Assembly: GCA_012515985.1 (NCBI GenBank)
Contig: JAAYXJ010000212.1
Span: 1 to 42,864 of the forward strand
DNA: 42,864 nt
Direction of reading: 5' to 3'
Source of the DNA: Gammaproteobacteria bacterium
GTDB lineage: Bacteria > Pseudomonadota > Gammaproteobacteria > Xanthomonadales > Xanthomonadaceae
Positions 34,502-42,864 of the stretch are shown here, piece after piece; the first letter of the stretch is position 1, and each line of letters starts with the position of its first letter. The translations under genes were made by a program, and so were the position numbers. Under the pieces are notes generated by a model that searched no databases, was not told the origin of the DNA, and worked only from the letters and a program-made list of their open reading frames with translations.

Positions 34502-35688
34502 CGCTGTCCCCACGCGGCCGGATCGCGTGCGCTGCGCCCGTACAGGCGTAGCCCGGCACCGCCGGCCACCAGCACGAACAGCAACAGGATCCCCAGCAGC
34601 GGCAGGGACACCGTCCACGCCGCGCCGCGGTCGAGCTGCTGCGCCTGCAGCTTGAGATAGGGAGTGAACGGCAGCAGGTGGCTCCAGATCTGGGCAAACA
34701 GCGGCGCGCCCTGGATCGGGAAGGTCGCTCCCGAGAACGCCAGCGATGTGCCCGCGTACAGCCCGGTCAGGGACAGCGCCGTGCCCATGTTGCGGGTCGC
34801 GCCGACCAGCAGCAGCGCGATGCCCCCGTAGGCCAGGTACATCGCCGCCTGCGCGGCCACCAGCATCGGCGCGCTGCCGGCCACGCCGCCGCCGCGGATC
34901 GCCGCCAGCCATACCAGCGAGGCCACGCCGTAGGCCGTGAACAGCAGCAGGTAGGGCGCCAGCTTACCTGCAACGGCCGGCAGCAGGCGGTCGCCGGATT
35001 CGCGCAGCCAGGCGCCGGCGCTGCCATCGCGCAGTTCGCGCCCCAGGGCGCTCACCATCGTCAGGCAGGCGACCAGGTGCAGCAGCGCCGGGAACAGCAG
35101 GCCAAGCAGGAAGTGTTCGTAGCTGCGCGCCGCATTGGCCAGCACCGTGGCCTGCACCTGCAGCGTCGGAGCGCGCACGGCCTCCGGTCCGCGCACCAGC
35201 GCCAGTTCGTGGCGGACGATGCGCCCGCCCGCGGCCTGCACCGCCTCGCCGATCCCGCGCACGGCGGCCTGTCCCGCGGTCTGGTGGCTGGCGTTGTAGT
35301 GCGCGAACACGACTGCGCTGCCCCCGCGCAGGATCTCGCGCTCGGTGCCCGCCGGTACGTACGCCACCGCGAACGCCCGCGTTGCGCGCACTTCTGACCA
35401 GGCCTGCGGCAAGCCGGTCGGCCGCGACACCACGCGCAGTCCCGGCGCTGCGTCAAGCGCGCGCACCAGTTCGCGGCTGACGGCGCTGTTGTCGTGATCG
35501 ACCACCGCCACCGGCAGCTCGCGCGGCACGCCGGCGGAGAACATCCAGGCGAACAGCGCCAGCAGCAGCAGCGGGATCCAGGTGACCAGGGCCAGGTCCC
35601 AGGGGTCGGCGCGCAGCCGCGCGCACTCGCGCAGCGCCGAACGGACGAAGGCTTCCCGCGCCGTCGGCCGCGTCAGCGCTGCGGCCAT
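34498..35688 (-). CDS. ABC-2 type transporter permease (first of pair)
   Basis: MAAALTRPTAREAFVRSALRECARLRADPWDLALVTWIPLLLLALFAWMFSAGVPRELPVAVVDHDNSAVSRELV...; overlaps HlyD stop. Confidence 0.87.
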   Translation of the reverse strand: MAAALTRPTAREAFVRSALRECARLRADPWDLALVTWIPLLLLALFAWMFSAGVPRELPVAVVDHDNSAVSRELVRALDAAPGLRVVSRPTGLPQAWSEVRATRAFAVAYVPAGTEREILRGGSAVVFAHYNASHQTAGQAAVRGIGEAVQAAGGRIVRHELALVRGPEAVRAPTLQVQATVLANAARSYEHFLLGLLFPALLHLVACLTMVSALGRELRDGSAGAWLRESGDRLLPAVAGKLAPYLLLFTAYGVASLVWLAAIRGGGVAGSAPMLVAAQAAMYLAYGGIALLLVGATRNMGTALSLTGLYAGTSLAFSGATFPIQGAPLFAQIWSHLLPFTPYLKLQAQQLDRGAAWTVSLPLLGILLLFVLVAGGAGLRLYGRSARDPAAWGQR

Positions 35689-36707
35689 GCGAACAGCACG
35701 CTCATCCCCGGCCGGAAGCCCGCGATCGGCGCCACCGGCCGGGCTCGCACCTCGAAGCTGCGGATGTCGTATCCGGCCGACTGCCGGGTCGCGCGCCAGG
35801 TGGCGAAATCGCCGGCCGGGCTGATGTAGTAGACCTCGAACTCGACGTCCTCCAGCGTCAGCGCGGGGATTTCGCCATGCAACCGGCGACCGACCTCGAG
35901 TCCGGCGAACTGGTCCTCGCGCAGGTGGAAGGCCACCCACACGCGCTGCAGGTCGATCAGGGTGTAGATCGGGTAGCCGGCCGGCACCAACTCCCCGACG
36001 TCGGCCATGCGCCCGGATACCTCGCCGGCCACCGGCGCCCGCCCGTGCACCTCGTCCTCGGCCGCCTGCACCTCGGCGACTGCGCCCTCGGCCTGGCGCA
36101 CCTGCGCCTGCGCCGCTTCCTTGTCCTCGCCGCGGGCGCCGGCCAGCGCCTGCTCGTACTGCGCCCGCGCCGCGCGCGCCTGCTGCTCGGCGTCGATCGC
36201 CGCCGCCCGCGCCTCGTCGCGCCGCTGCCGGGTGACCACGCCCTCGGCGTGCAGCCGCTCCAGCCGCTGGAACGTGGAACGCGCCAGTTCGCTGCCCGCT
36301 TGCGCGCGCCGCCAGCTGGCCTCGGCGGCGCGGATGTCCTCCTCGCGCGCGCCGGCCTCGGCCTTGTCCGCCTGCGCCTGCGCGGCGGCGAGCGCGGCCT
36401 CGGCCTGCCGCTTCTTGGCCGCGACCTCGGGACTGTCGAGTTCGAACAGCAGCTGCCCGGCCTCGACTCGCTCGCCCTCGGCCACCCGCAGCGCCGCCAC
36501 TCGCGCGGTCACCTTGGCCGAGACGTTGACGCTGTCGGCGTCGGCCATGCCCTGCACCAGGTCGGCCGGGCTGCGAAACGCCAGCCACAGGCCGCCGATC
36601 AGGATCACGGCGATCGCCGCCAGCGCGACCATGCGCACGCGGCGGCGATCGGGCGGTGGCTGCTCCCCGGCGGGCGACTGCGGGGCGGACGGCGCGGTTT
36701 CATTCAT
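35673..36707 (-). CDS. HlyD-family periplasmic adaptor (membrane fusion) protein
   Basis: N-terminal TM, VNVSAKVTARVAALRVAEGERVEAGQLLFELDSPEV, long coiled coil, beta-barrel near GRMADVGELVPAGYPIYTLIDLQRVWVAFHLRED. Confidence 0.93.
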   Translation of the reverse strand: MNETAPSAPQSPAGEQPPPDRRRVRMVALAAIAVILIGGLWLAFRSPADLVQGMADADSVNVSAKVTARVAALRVAEGERVEAGQLLFELDSPEVAAKKRQAEAALAAAQAQADKAEAGAREEDIRAAEASWRRAQAGSELARSTFQRLERLHAEGVVTRQRRDEARAAAIDAEQQARAARAQYEQALAGARGEDKEAAQAQVRQAEGAVAEVQAAEDEVHGRAPVAGEVSGRMADVGELVPAGYPIYTLIDLQRVWVAFHLREDQFAGLEVGRRLHGEIPALTLEDVEFEVYYISPAGDFATWRATRQSAGYDIRSFEVRARPVAPIAGFRPGMSVLFAWPQR

Positions 36708-38091
36708 GGACAGGCACCCTGTGGTCCGCCTTGCGGACGTATTCGCCGAAGCGCGCCGACTGGCCGCTCAGCTCCAGCAACCGCGCCAGCGCCACGCCGT
36801 AGGCATAGGCGGCCTGCGCGCGTTCGACCTGCGCGCCACCCAGGCCGAGCCGGGCGTCGATGACGTCGAGCGAGGTCGACTGGCCCTCGCGGAACGATAG
36901 CTCTTGCAGGCGCAGGTTCTCGCGCGACTGCTCGATGCTGCTGTCGAGCAGCAGGAACTGCTGGCGCGCGGTTTCCAGCGCGCTCCAGGCCTGCGCCACG
37001 CCGATCGAGATCCGGTTCTCCGCCTCGCGCAGCGCCGCCTGCGCCTGCGCCTGCTGCGCGCGCGCCGCCCCGATCCGGCGCGGACGGTCGCTGCCCGACA
37101 GGAAGGTGTACTTCAGGCCGATGCCGAACGCCCAGTCGCTGTCGGTCAGCAGCGCGTCGTCGCGGTATAGGTCGTACTGGCCGAACAGGAACAGCTGCGG
37201 CTTGAGCGCCGCCCGCTGCGCGCGCACGTTCTCGCCGGCCTGCTCGTCCAGCGCCCGCAGCTGCGCCAGCTGCGGATGCCACGCCAGTGCCGCCTCGGTG
37301 AATTCCTCCAGCGTGCCCGGCGGCGTCCCGACCACGAACAGCGGCGTGGTCGGCGCCACCAGCCCGCCGCTGCGCAGCATCAGCGCCAGCGCCATGGCCG
37401 CCGCGTCGCGGTCGTGCACCGCCTTGAGGTAATCGCGCTCGCTGGTGTCGCGCGCCACCGCGGCCTGCAGCCGCTGGGCGCGGGTGGCGAACCCCTCGCG
37501 TTCGAGCGATTCGGCGTGGGCCAGATGCCGCTGCATGCCGTCGCGCACCTCGCGCCGCACCGCAACCGCCTGCTCGGCCAGAAGCTGGCCGAAATACGCC
37601 TCCACCAGTTGCGAGGTCAGCGCTTGCGATTGCAGTGCCCGCCCTGCTTCGGCCTCGCGCACCGCCGCCGCCGCCGCGGCCTGCGCAGCTGGGATCTGCC
37701 CGCCGGTGTACAGCGGCAGCACCGTGGTCAGCACCGGGCGCAGACGCCGGTCGCGCTCACGGAAACGCAGTGGGTCACCGATGTCGAACGTCTCGGCCAC
37801 CGGCGCCAGCGAGCCCAGCGGCAGCTCCACGGTATTCTGGAACTCCAGATATCGCGCCTCCAGTGCGATCTCCGGCAGGCGCAGGCGTCGTGACGCATCG
37901 GACAGGTCCTGGCGGGCATGCAAGTTGGCGTCGGCCGCCGCCAAGGCGTCGGACACCTGCTCCAGCCGCTCGCGTGCCTGCTCGAAGCTCAGCGCCACCG
38001 CGTCCTGCGCATGCACGGCCGCCGTCTGCGCCAGCAGGAGCAGGCAGAGCGCCAATCCCTGCATCGCTCCGGGCGCGCACCGACTATCCAT
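36700..38091 (-). CDS. TolC-family outer membrane efflux protein (start uncertain; ORF extends to 38133)
   Basis: Signal peptide QGLALCLLLLAQTAAVHAQ; two OEP repeats; overlaps the hlyD start. Confidence 0.88.
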   Translation of the reverse strand: MDSRCAPGAMQGLALCLLLLAQTAAVHAQDAVALSFEQARERLEQVSDALAAADANLHARQDLSDASRRLRLPEIALEARYLEFQNTVELPLGSLAPVAETFDIGDPLRFRERDRRLRPVLTTVLPLYTGGQIPAAQAAAAAAVREAEAGRALQSQALTSQLVEAYFGQLLAEQAVAVRREVRDGMQRHLAHAESLEREGFATRAQRLQAAVARDTSERDYLKAVHDRDAAAMALALMLRSGGLVAPTTPLFVVGTPPGTLEEFTEAALAWHPQLAQLRALDEQAGENVRAQRAALKPQLFLFGQYDLYRDDALLTDSDWAFGIGLKYTFLSGSDRPRRIGAARAQQAQAQAALREAENRISIGVAQAWSALETARQQFLLLDSSIEQSRENLRLQELSFREGQSTSLDVIDARLGLGGAQVERAQAAYAYGVALARLLELSGQSARFGEYVRKADHRVPVHE

Positions 38092-38142
38092 CGCTTCGGG
38101 TTCGATCTGAATCGCCCCGGCTTCTGTAGACACCCCAAAGCC

Positions 38143-38228
38143 TCATAGTGCTTGCCGCTTTTCGAAGTCTACCGGAGACAGCCCGTGTGGCCGTGCTGTC
38201 TGCGGAGGTTGTAGAACATTGTAATGAC
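38143..38228 (-). pseudogene. Decayed 3' terminus of a further IS3-family transposase
   Basis: Minus strand reads TMFYNLRRQHGHTG then, after a frameshift, LSPVDFEKRQAL*, the typical IS3 OrfB C-terminus (FYNxxRRHxxxGYLSPVxFE). Confidence 0.75.
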
Positions 38229-38247
38229 CCAGCGGCTTCTGCTCAGG

Positions 38248-39033
38248 TCAGGCCGCTAAAGCATAAGCCTCAGCGGGTGTCTTCATGCCCAGCGCCTGGT
38301 GGGGCCGCCGGAAGTTGTAGAACTGGATCCAGTCGCTGATCACACGCATTGCGTGCTGCTGGCTCTCGAAGCGGTGTCGGTGGGCACATTGTTCCTTCAA
38401 GGTGCGGATGAGCCGTTCGACCATGCCGTTCTGCTGCGGGCAGTGCGGGGTGATGAACTCCTGTTTCAGGCCGTAGCTGCGCACCAGTCGCGTGTAGTGG
38501 CGACTGGTGAAGACCAGACCGTTGTCCGAGCGCAGCAGGAAGGGGGTTGGAACCCGCCCCAGAGAGCCATACCGGGTGATCAGTGCTTGCTCCAGCGCAG
38601 ATGCCGCGGTGCTGGCCTTGCCGCTGCGCGAGAGCTGCCAGCCAAGCAGCTGCCGGGTGTGGCAGTCCACCACCAGGGCCAGTGTCAGCCAGCCATCCCG
38701 GCCGCCCCAGATCCGGCACAGGTCGGTCGCCCAGCGCTCATCGGGTGCGCTTGCCACCGACGGCAGCGCCTGGATCCGCGGACGCTGGCCCACGGCCCGT
38801 TTGCGGACCTGCCAGCCCTTGAGCTGGAAGATGCGCTGCACGGTGTTCTTGTTCATGCCCAGCAACCCGGCTACGGTGCGGTAGCCGAACGACGGCTCCT
38901 CCTCGATCAACTGCTTGATCGGCTCGGCCAACTCCGGCCGCACCTTCGGCGGGGCCTTGGTGGCCCGGTAATACACCGTCCGCCGAGGCACGCCGAACTC
39001 GCCGGCCAGCCCCGCTATGCCCAGCTCGCTCAC
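38248..39033 (-). mobile_element. IS3-family transposase OrfB (HTH_21 plus rve integrase core); OrfA not present
   Basis: GEFGVPRRTVYYR, SFGYRTVAGLLGMNKNTVQRIFQLKGW, ATDLCRIW...LRSDNGLVFTS...VERLIRTLKEQC, FYNFRRPHQALGMKTPAEAY. Confidence 0.92.
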
Positions 39034-39146
39034 CCAGAGCGGTTCGGGAAGGAACCCCTAAACGCCAACGCTGGTGTCAAAGCTTCAGGCGCAGTCCGAG
39101 GGCGCTGGTGCCGATCGCGGACGCCAAATGCGGACGGACTGCCGCA

Positions 39147-39728
39147 TCACTTCTTCCCGCCGATACGACTACCGCCGGGTTCCGCGGCACGCGGTTCGGC
39201 AACCCCGCTTTTCGGGTCCACCTCGGTATCGACCGCATCGAGCCGCTGCCTGCAGACATCTGCCGTCACCCCGGCTGGCCCTTTGGGAACATTGGCGACC
39301 AGCAATCCATGGGGCGTGCGCCTGAGGCAGAAAACGCCGGAGTAGTTGCGCGTACGGAACCTCCCCCACTCGGGCAACCTGATCGCAAACGAATAAGGCC
39401 AGTCGTCACGCAGCTCGGCCTCACCCCCGACGCGCGCATAGCCTCTTGGCACCTGGCCGACTGCAAGACATTCTCCCGGCTCAAGCGAAAGCATTCCCGG
39501 GCCCTCCGCGAAACTGATACCCCAAGGAGAAGGGAGGCGGCGACCATTCACCTGCAGGGACGAGACGCCGGCGTCTTCCACGACGACGCTCTCGCCTTCA
39601 TCGTGCGAAACGCAACCGAGGATCTGGTTGCCAGCGGCTCGCACCTCCAGCGGGCGGGCCCCATAGGACGTCGCACCTGCACATGCCGATACCGCGAGTG
39701 ATAGAACACAGATCACCGTCATTCGCAT
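39147..39728 (-). CDS. Putative T6SS immunity periplasmic lipoprotein
   Basis: Signal peptide/lipobox MRMTVICVLSLAVSAC; SLEPGECLAVGQVPRGY...DDWPYSFAIRLPEWG...YSGVFCLRR; homologous to 32471-32825 and weakly to 40482-40982. Confidence 0.75.
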   Translation of the reverse strand: MRMTVICVLSLAVSACAGATSYGARPLEVRAAGNQILGCVSHDEGESVVVEDAGVSSLQVNGRRLPSPWGISFAEGPGMLSLEPGECLAVGQVPRGYARVGGEAELRDDWPYSFAIRLPEWGRFRTRNYSGVFCLRRTPHGLLVANVPKGPAGVTADVCRQRLDAVDTEVDPKSGVAEPRAAEPGGSRIGGKK

Positions 39729-40043
39729 CAGCGGCCTCCCTGGAAATTACTGCTCGATGACGGGTCGGCCGGGCATCCGGTCCGGCCGCCGTCAATTCTG
39801 CGGACAACTCGCATGGGGGCCTACGAACGAAGTTCGCCCAATAGCGGGCAATCCCCGCAGGAATTGCCTGCTTCTGCCCTAAGGCGTGTCGCAAAGGTCC
39901 CACCGGTACTGCCGCAGCTTTTCGCTTCACTCAACCTGAATGACTCAACGCTCCTCGGAAGGTGGAAGGCAATAGAACGCCCGAAATCGAAAATTGTCGC
40001 GACGCTCACCCGCATCAACATTCAGAAAAACCTCCAACATGGT

Positions 40044-40506
40044 TCAGTCCAGCTCCATCCCGTCACTCTGGAGAAGCAGGTATTCCCCGCAGGCCGGTGC
40101 TGAACATCCGAAGTGGCGGATCCCTGGAACCCGCCGTCCAGGTCGCCATGCCGCTGCCGTTTATCTCGAACCTCCATTCACGCCCTTCCGCTCGAAGCCT
40201 GCCGCTCACGCCGCATCCGATCTGGTAGAACCGGGCGTACGGCGCCTCCGGATAATCCTCGCTGAGTTGGAAAAAGCCGGAAACGCTCGAAGGCGTCCAG
40301 GTCCAGCCGCGACAAGCGTTGTTCAATGCATGAGTGTCAGAACCGTCGAAACGAGGCGGAGACACCTCCAGGATATCAATGCCAGGCGCCGGGTGCGGGT
40401 CCGACGGTGCCGCGCAGGCTACGGCCGCCAACAGCAGAGCACAGACACCGGACCCTGGACCTGTGGAAATCCCGTTCGCGATCACCACCTGACACTCGGC
40501 ACACAC
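40044..40506 (-). pseudogene. Cys-rich exported/lipoprotein-like gene with an apparent 1-nt frameshift near the 3' end
   Basis: CRGWTWTPSSVSGFFQLSEDYPEAPYARFYQIGCGVSGRLRAEGREWRFEINGSGMATWTAGSR; removing one G from AGGG gives IRHFGCSAPACGEYLLLQSDGMELD*. Confidence 0.6.
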
Positions 40507-40982
40507 TCGGCCCAGCCAGAAGCATCGCTACGCCCCCCGGACTCCACCTGATGGGGGACAAGGCCTTGCACTGATTCAACGATGCAAAAATGGGCCGTGT
40601 ACCAACGGGCCGTATAACGACCGTTTGCTTTCACGTCCGCAAGGATGGTGACGCTGTAGGCCTCGCCCGGCCCCAAGGCCGGCGCAGGATCGGGAACACC
40701 ATTCGAGTACGGGATGCACTCACCGGCCTCCAGGTCATAAGGAGGCTCGCGCTCGAGAAAGTCCGCCTCCCAGATATTCCGGGCAATCCCATCGATCCGC
40801 TGGTCCACCCGAACGTTAGACAGCAAGGGGGCCGCCTGATTTCTGGAAGCTGACGGATCAATGGAGAAACATAGCTCTCCCCGCACGACATGTATTTCGG
40901 CTCGCTGATAGCGCTCGCCAGCGGTACCGCACCCGGAGGCGGCGAGTGCAGCGATAAGACAGCAGACCGTCAATGCTTTCAT
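40482..40982 (-). CDS. Putative T6SS immunity periplasmic lipoprotein
   Basis: Lipobox MKALTVCCLIAALAASGC; LEAGECIPYSNGVPDPAPALGPGEAYSVTILAD...YTAHFCI resembles 39147-39728; starts 7 nt after the effector stop. Confidence 0.75.
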   Translation of the reverse strand: MKALTVCCLIAALAASGCGTAGERYQRAEIHVVRGELCFSIDPSASRNQAAPLLSNVRVDQRIDGIARNIWEADFLEREPPYDLEAGECIPYSNGVPDPAPALGPGEAYSVTILADVKANGRYTARWYTAHFCIVESVQGLVPHQVESGGRSDASGWAECVPSVRW

Positions 40983-40988
40983 GGTTGC

Positions 40989-42227
40989 CTAGCGGGTCGT
41001 GGCGGGGAGATTGGCCGGGTCGCTTGGATCCGCCAGGAAACCCCGAATCGTGTGGTGAAGCAGTGTGCTGTAACTGCCGTCGAGTCGATATTCGCGCTGG
41101 CTTGTCTGCCGCTGGGCGGCCTTGAACTCAGTGAGGAAATAGTCCGCTATAATATTTCCCTGTGCTTCCATGTTGAAATCCCGTAATTCTTTCCGCCCAT
41201 CAAGCTCATAGTCATATCGCATGCGCGGACGAGGCACCCGGACACGCTTGACTGGATAACCAAGCTGATACTGCCAAACATGCGTCATTTCGTGAATGAG
41301 CAGATGTTGCATGTGGAGCGGTTCAACCGAGTAATCGTCCCTATACAGGTCGCGCCCGAAGTAGATTTCACCGTTCGGCGCCATGGCAGTGTTTCTGGGC
41401 TGGAAGCCAAGCGTCATCCAGTACGCGTGGTCGTGGATCTTCACTCGCTCGTACGCGATCGCGTCCCCAAACACCAACCGCGCCATATGGATTTCGCCAA
41501 CGGTCAAACTGCGTTCGTGACCCGATGAAGTGACCTGGACAATAGACGTTCCCACATCTGCGTTATGGGTAACGACGCCGTCCAGTTCGAACACGGCCTC
41601 TTCAAGATCGCTTCCGGGATGCATCGCACAGCAGGCAATGGCTTCCGACGGAGGAGCGATCGTGGCACGGATGATTTCAACAGGTTGCTCTGTTCGCACA
41701 CGCTCAGTGACGCCGTCTTCGTCAGTCACCCCCTGGCACGCTGCACCGTCCGACAAATGAAGTGTATAGATCATGCCTCCGAGCGGCTTGCCTGCCTCGG
41801 TGCAGAAGCGCAGCGCCTCGTCATACTCAACGGCATCTTCGGCATCAGGCTGTTTCGAGGTGGCAATCGCGGATGCGACCCGGGTGCCTGCAGCAATAGC
41901 CGCCGCTGCCTGCACTCCGCCGGCACTTCCGCCTCCAGCTCCGCCCGCATCCACAAACACCCGCACCTGCTGCGCAGACAGCACCTTGCAGCCGCACGAA
42001 AGGGAGCTGCCGTGCAGGGCGACGGGTTGGCCGTCGACGATCAGGGTGTCGTCGCCATCAACGATGGGATAGGCGCCCTTGTGGCTCGGGCAGGTGGCCT
42101 GGTCGGTGACGCGGGCCACGGGGATGCCGTCGATGTCGGTGAACGGCGAGCCCGTGACGACCGAGCCGCCGCTGCTGGTCGGGTCGCCGACCACGATCCA
42201 ATTCCTTGCCATCATGCCTCCATGCAC
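40989..42227 (-). CDS. PAAR-domain protein with C-terminal HExxH zincin domain (candidate T6SS effector)
   Basis: PAAR: GDPTSSGGSVVTGSPFTDIDGIPVARVTDQATCPSHKGAYPIVDGDDTLIVDGQPVALHGSSLSCGCKVL; toxin: LTVGEIHMARLVFGDAIAYERVKIHDH...LLIHEMTHVWQYQLG...NMEAQGNIIADYF. Confidence 0.88.
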   Translation of the reverse strand: MHGGMMARNWIVVGDPTSSGGSVVTGSPFTDIDGIPVARVTDQATCPSHKGAYPIVDGDDTLIVDGQPVALHGSSLSCGCKVLSAQQVRVFVDAGGAGGGSAGGVQAAAAIAAGTRVASAIATSKQPDAEDAVEYDEALRFCTEAGKPLGGMIYTLHLSDGAACQGVTDEDGVTERVRTEQPVEIIRATIAPPSEAIACCAMHPGSDLEEAVFELDGVVTHNADVGTSIVQVTSSGHERSLTVGEIHMARLVFGDAIAYERVKIHDHAYWMTLGFQPRNTAMAPNGEIYFGRDLYRDDYSVEPLHMQHLLIHEMTHVWQYQLGYPVKRVRVPRPRMRYDYELDGRKELRDFNMEAQGNIIADYFLTEFKAAQRQTSQREYRLDGSYSTLLHHTIRGFLADPSDPANLPATTR

Positions 42228-42266
42228 GATCGGCGGGCAGCGCCCGCCCCCGGGTTCTTCCCTGCC

Positions 42267-42864
42267 CTATTCGGCGGATGCCACCTTCTGGGCCGGCTGG
42301 TTCTGGTAGATCAGGTACGGCTCGGACTTGTGCTCGATCACCGACTCGTCCACCACCACCTTGCTCACGTTCTCAAGCGAGGGCAGCTCGTACATGGTGT
42401 CGAGCAGCACCGATTCGACGATGGTGCGCAGGCCGCGCGCGCCGGTCTTGCGCTTGATGGCCTTGCGGGCGATGGCGGCCAGGGCGTCGTCGCGGAACTC
42501 CAGCTCGGCGCCTTCCATCTCGAACAGTTTCTTGAACTGCTTGGTGATGGCGTTCTTGGGCTCGGTGAGGATCTTCACCAGCGCCGCCTCGTCCAGCTCC
42601 TCGAGCGTGGCGACCACCGGCAGGCGGCCGACGAACTCGGGGATCAGGCCGAACTTGATCAGGTCCTCGGGCTCGACCTCGGCCAGCACCTTGCCGGTGT
42701 CGGTCTTGCGCTCGGTGCTCTTGAGCTTGGCGCCAAAACCAATCCCGCCGGCCTCGGTGCTGCGCTGCTGGATGATCTTGTCCAGCCCGGCGAACGCGCC
42801 GCCGACGATGAACAGGATGTTCTTGGTCTCCACCTGCAGGAATTCCTGCTGCGGATGCTTGCGC
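42267..42864 (-). CDS. clpX: ATP-dependent Clp protease ATP-binding subunit ClpX, 5' part beyond window
   Basis: [34 protein letters not shown]...[53 protein letters not shown]. Confidence 0.97.
   Translation of the reverse strand, partial: RKHPQQEFLQVETKNILFIVGGAFAGLDKIIQQRSTEAGGIGFGAKLKSTERKTDTGKVLAEVEPEDLIKFGLIPEFVGRLPVVATLEELDEAALVKILTEPKNAITKQFKKLFEMEGAELEFRDDALAAIARKAIKRKTGARGLRTIVESVLLDTMYELPSLENVSKVVVDESVIEHKSEPYLIYQNQPAQKVASAE

Noticed and set aside
32835-39033. Clean composite transposon carrying the efflux operon
   Set aside because: The flanking IS3 transposases are different elements and both are truncated; no matching terminal repeats or target duplication could be established by eye.
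39077-39259. Minus-strand ORF ending SALGLRLKL, possibly a beta-barrel C-terminus remnant
   Set aside because: Only a short, weak resemblance; overlaps the end of the lipoprotein gene in another frame.
39598-39930. 110-aa minus-strand ORF upstream of the lipoprotein
   Set aside because: Overlaps the 5' end of the 39147-39728 gene in another frame; no RBS, domain or composition support.

Overview
High-GC gammaproteobacterial chromosome segment. Gene content and order resemble Xanthomonadaceae (Lysobacter/Luteimonas-like); this is an inference, since no search was possible. Most of the window is housekeeping: dxr(partial)-rseP-bamA-lpxD-fabZ-lpxA-lpxB-rnhB, dnaE, accA, tilS, a PP2C phosphatase, dnaQ, rnhA, gloB, an MltD-like transglycosylase, fabI, ppiD, tRNA-Asp, tRNA-Val, hupB, lon, and partial clpX at the right edge. 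Two parts stand out. (1) Between dnaE and accA lies a minus-strand gene whose single reading frame joins a complete BCCT osmolyte transporter to a CoaE (dephospho-CoA kinase)-like domain. The P-loop lysine of that domain is arginine (GGIGSGRT), which suggests a degenerate regulatory domain. (2) The usual clpX-lon adjacency is split by about 10 kb of lower-GC accessory DNA. It encodes a PAAR protein with an HExxH zincin C-terminus (VgrG2b-CTD-like T6SS effector), followed by an array of putative immunity lipoproteins: one directly adjacent, one frameshifted, one intact, and one truncated copy next to lon. This locus is interrupted by IS3-family fragments flanking a tolC-hlyD-permease-permease efflux operon with no ATPase gene. 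Also notable: a proline-rich, Cys-flanked extracellular loop in BamA, an Ala/Lys-rich insert in Lon, and a sigma-32-like promoter upstream of lon.
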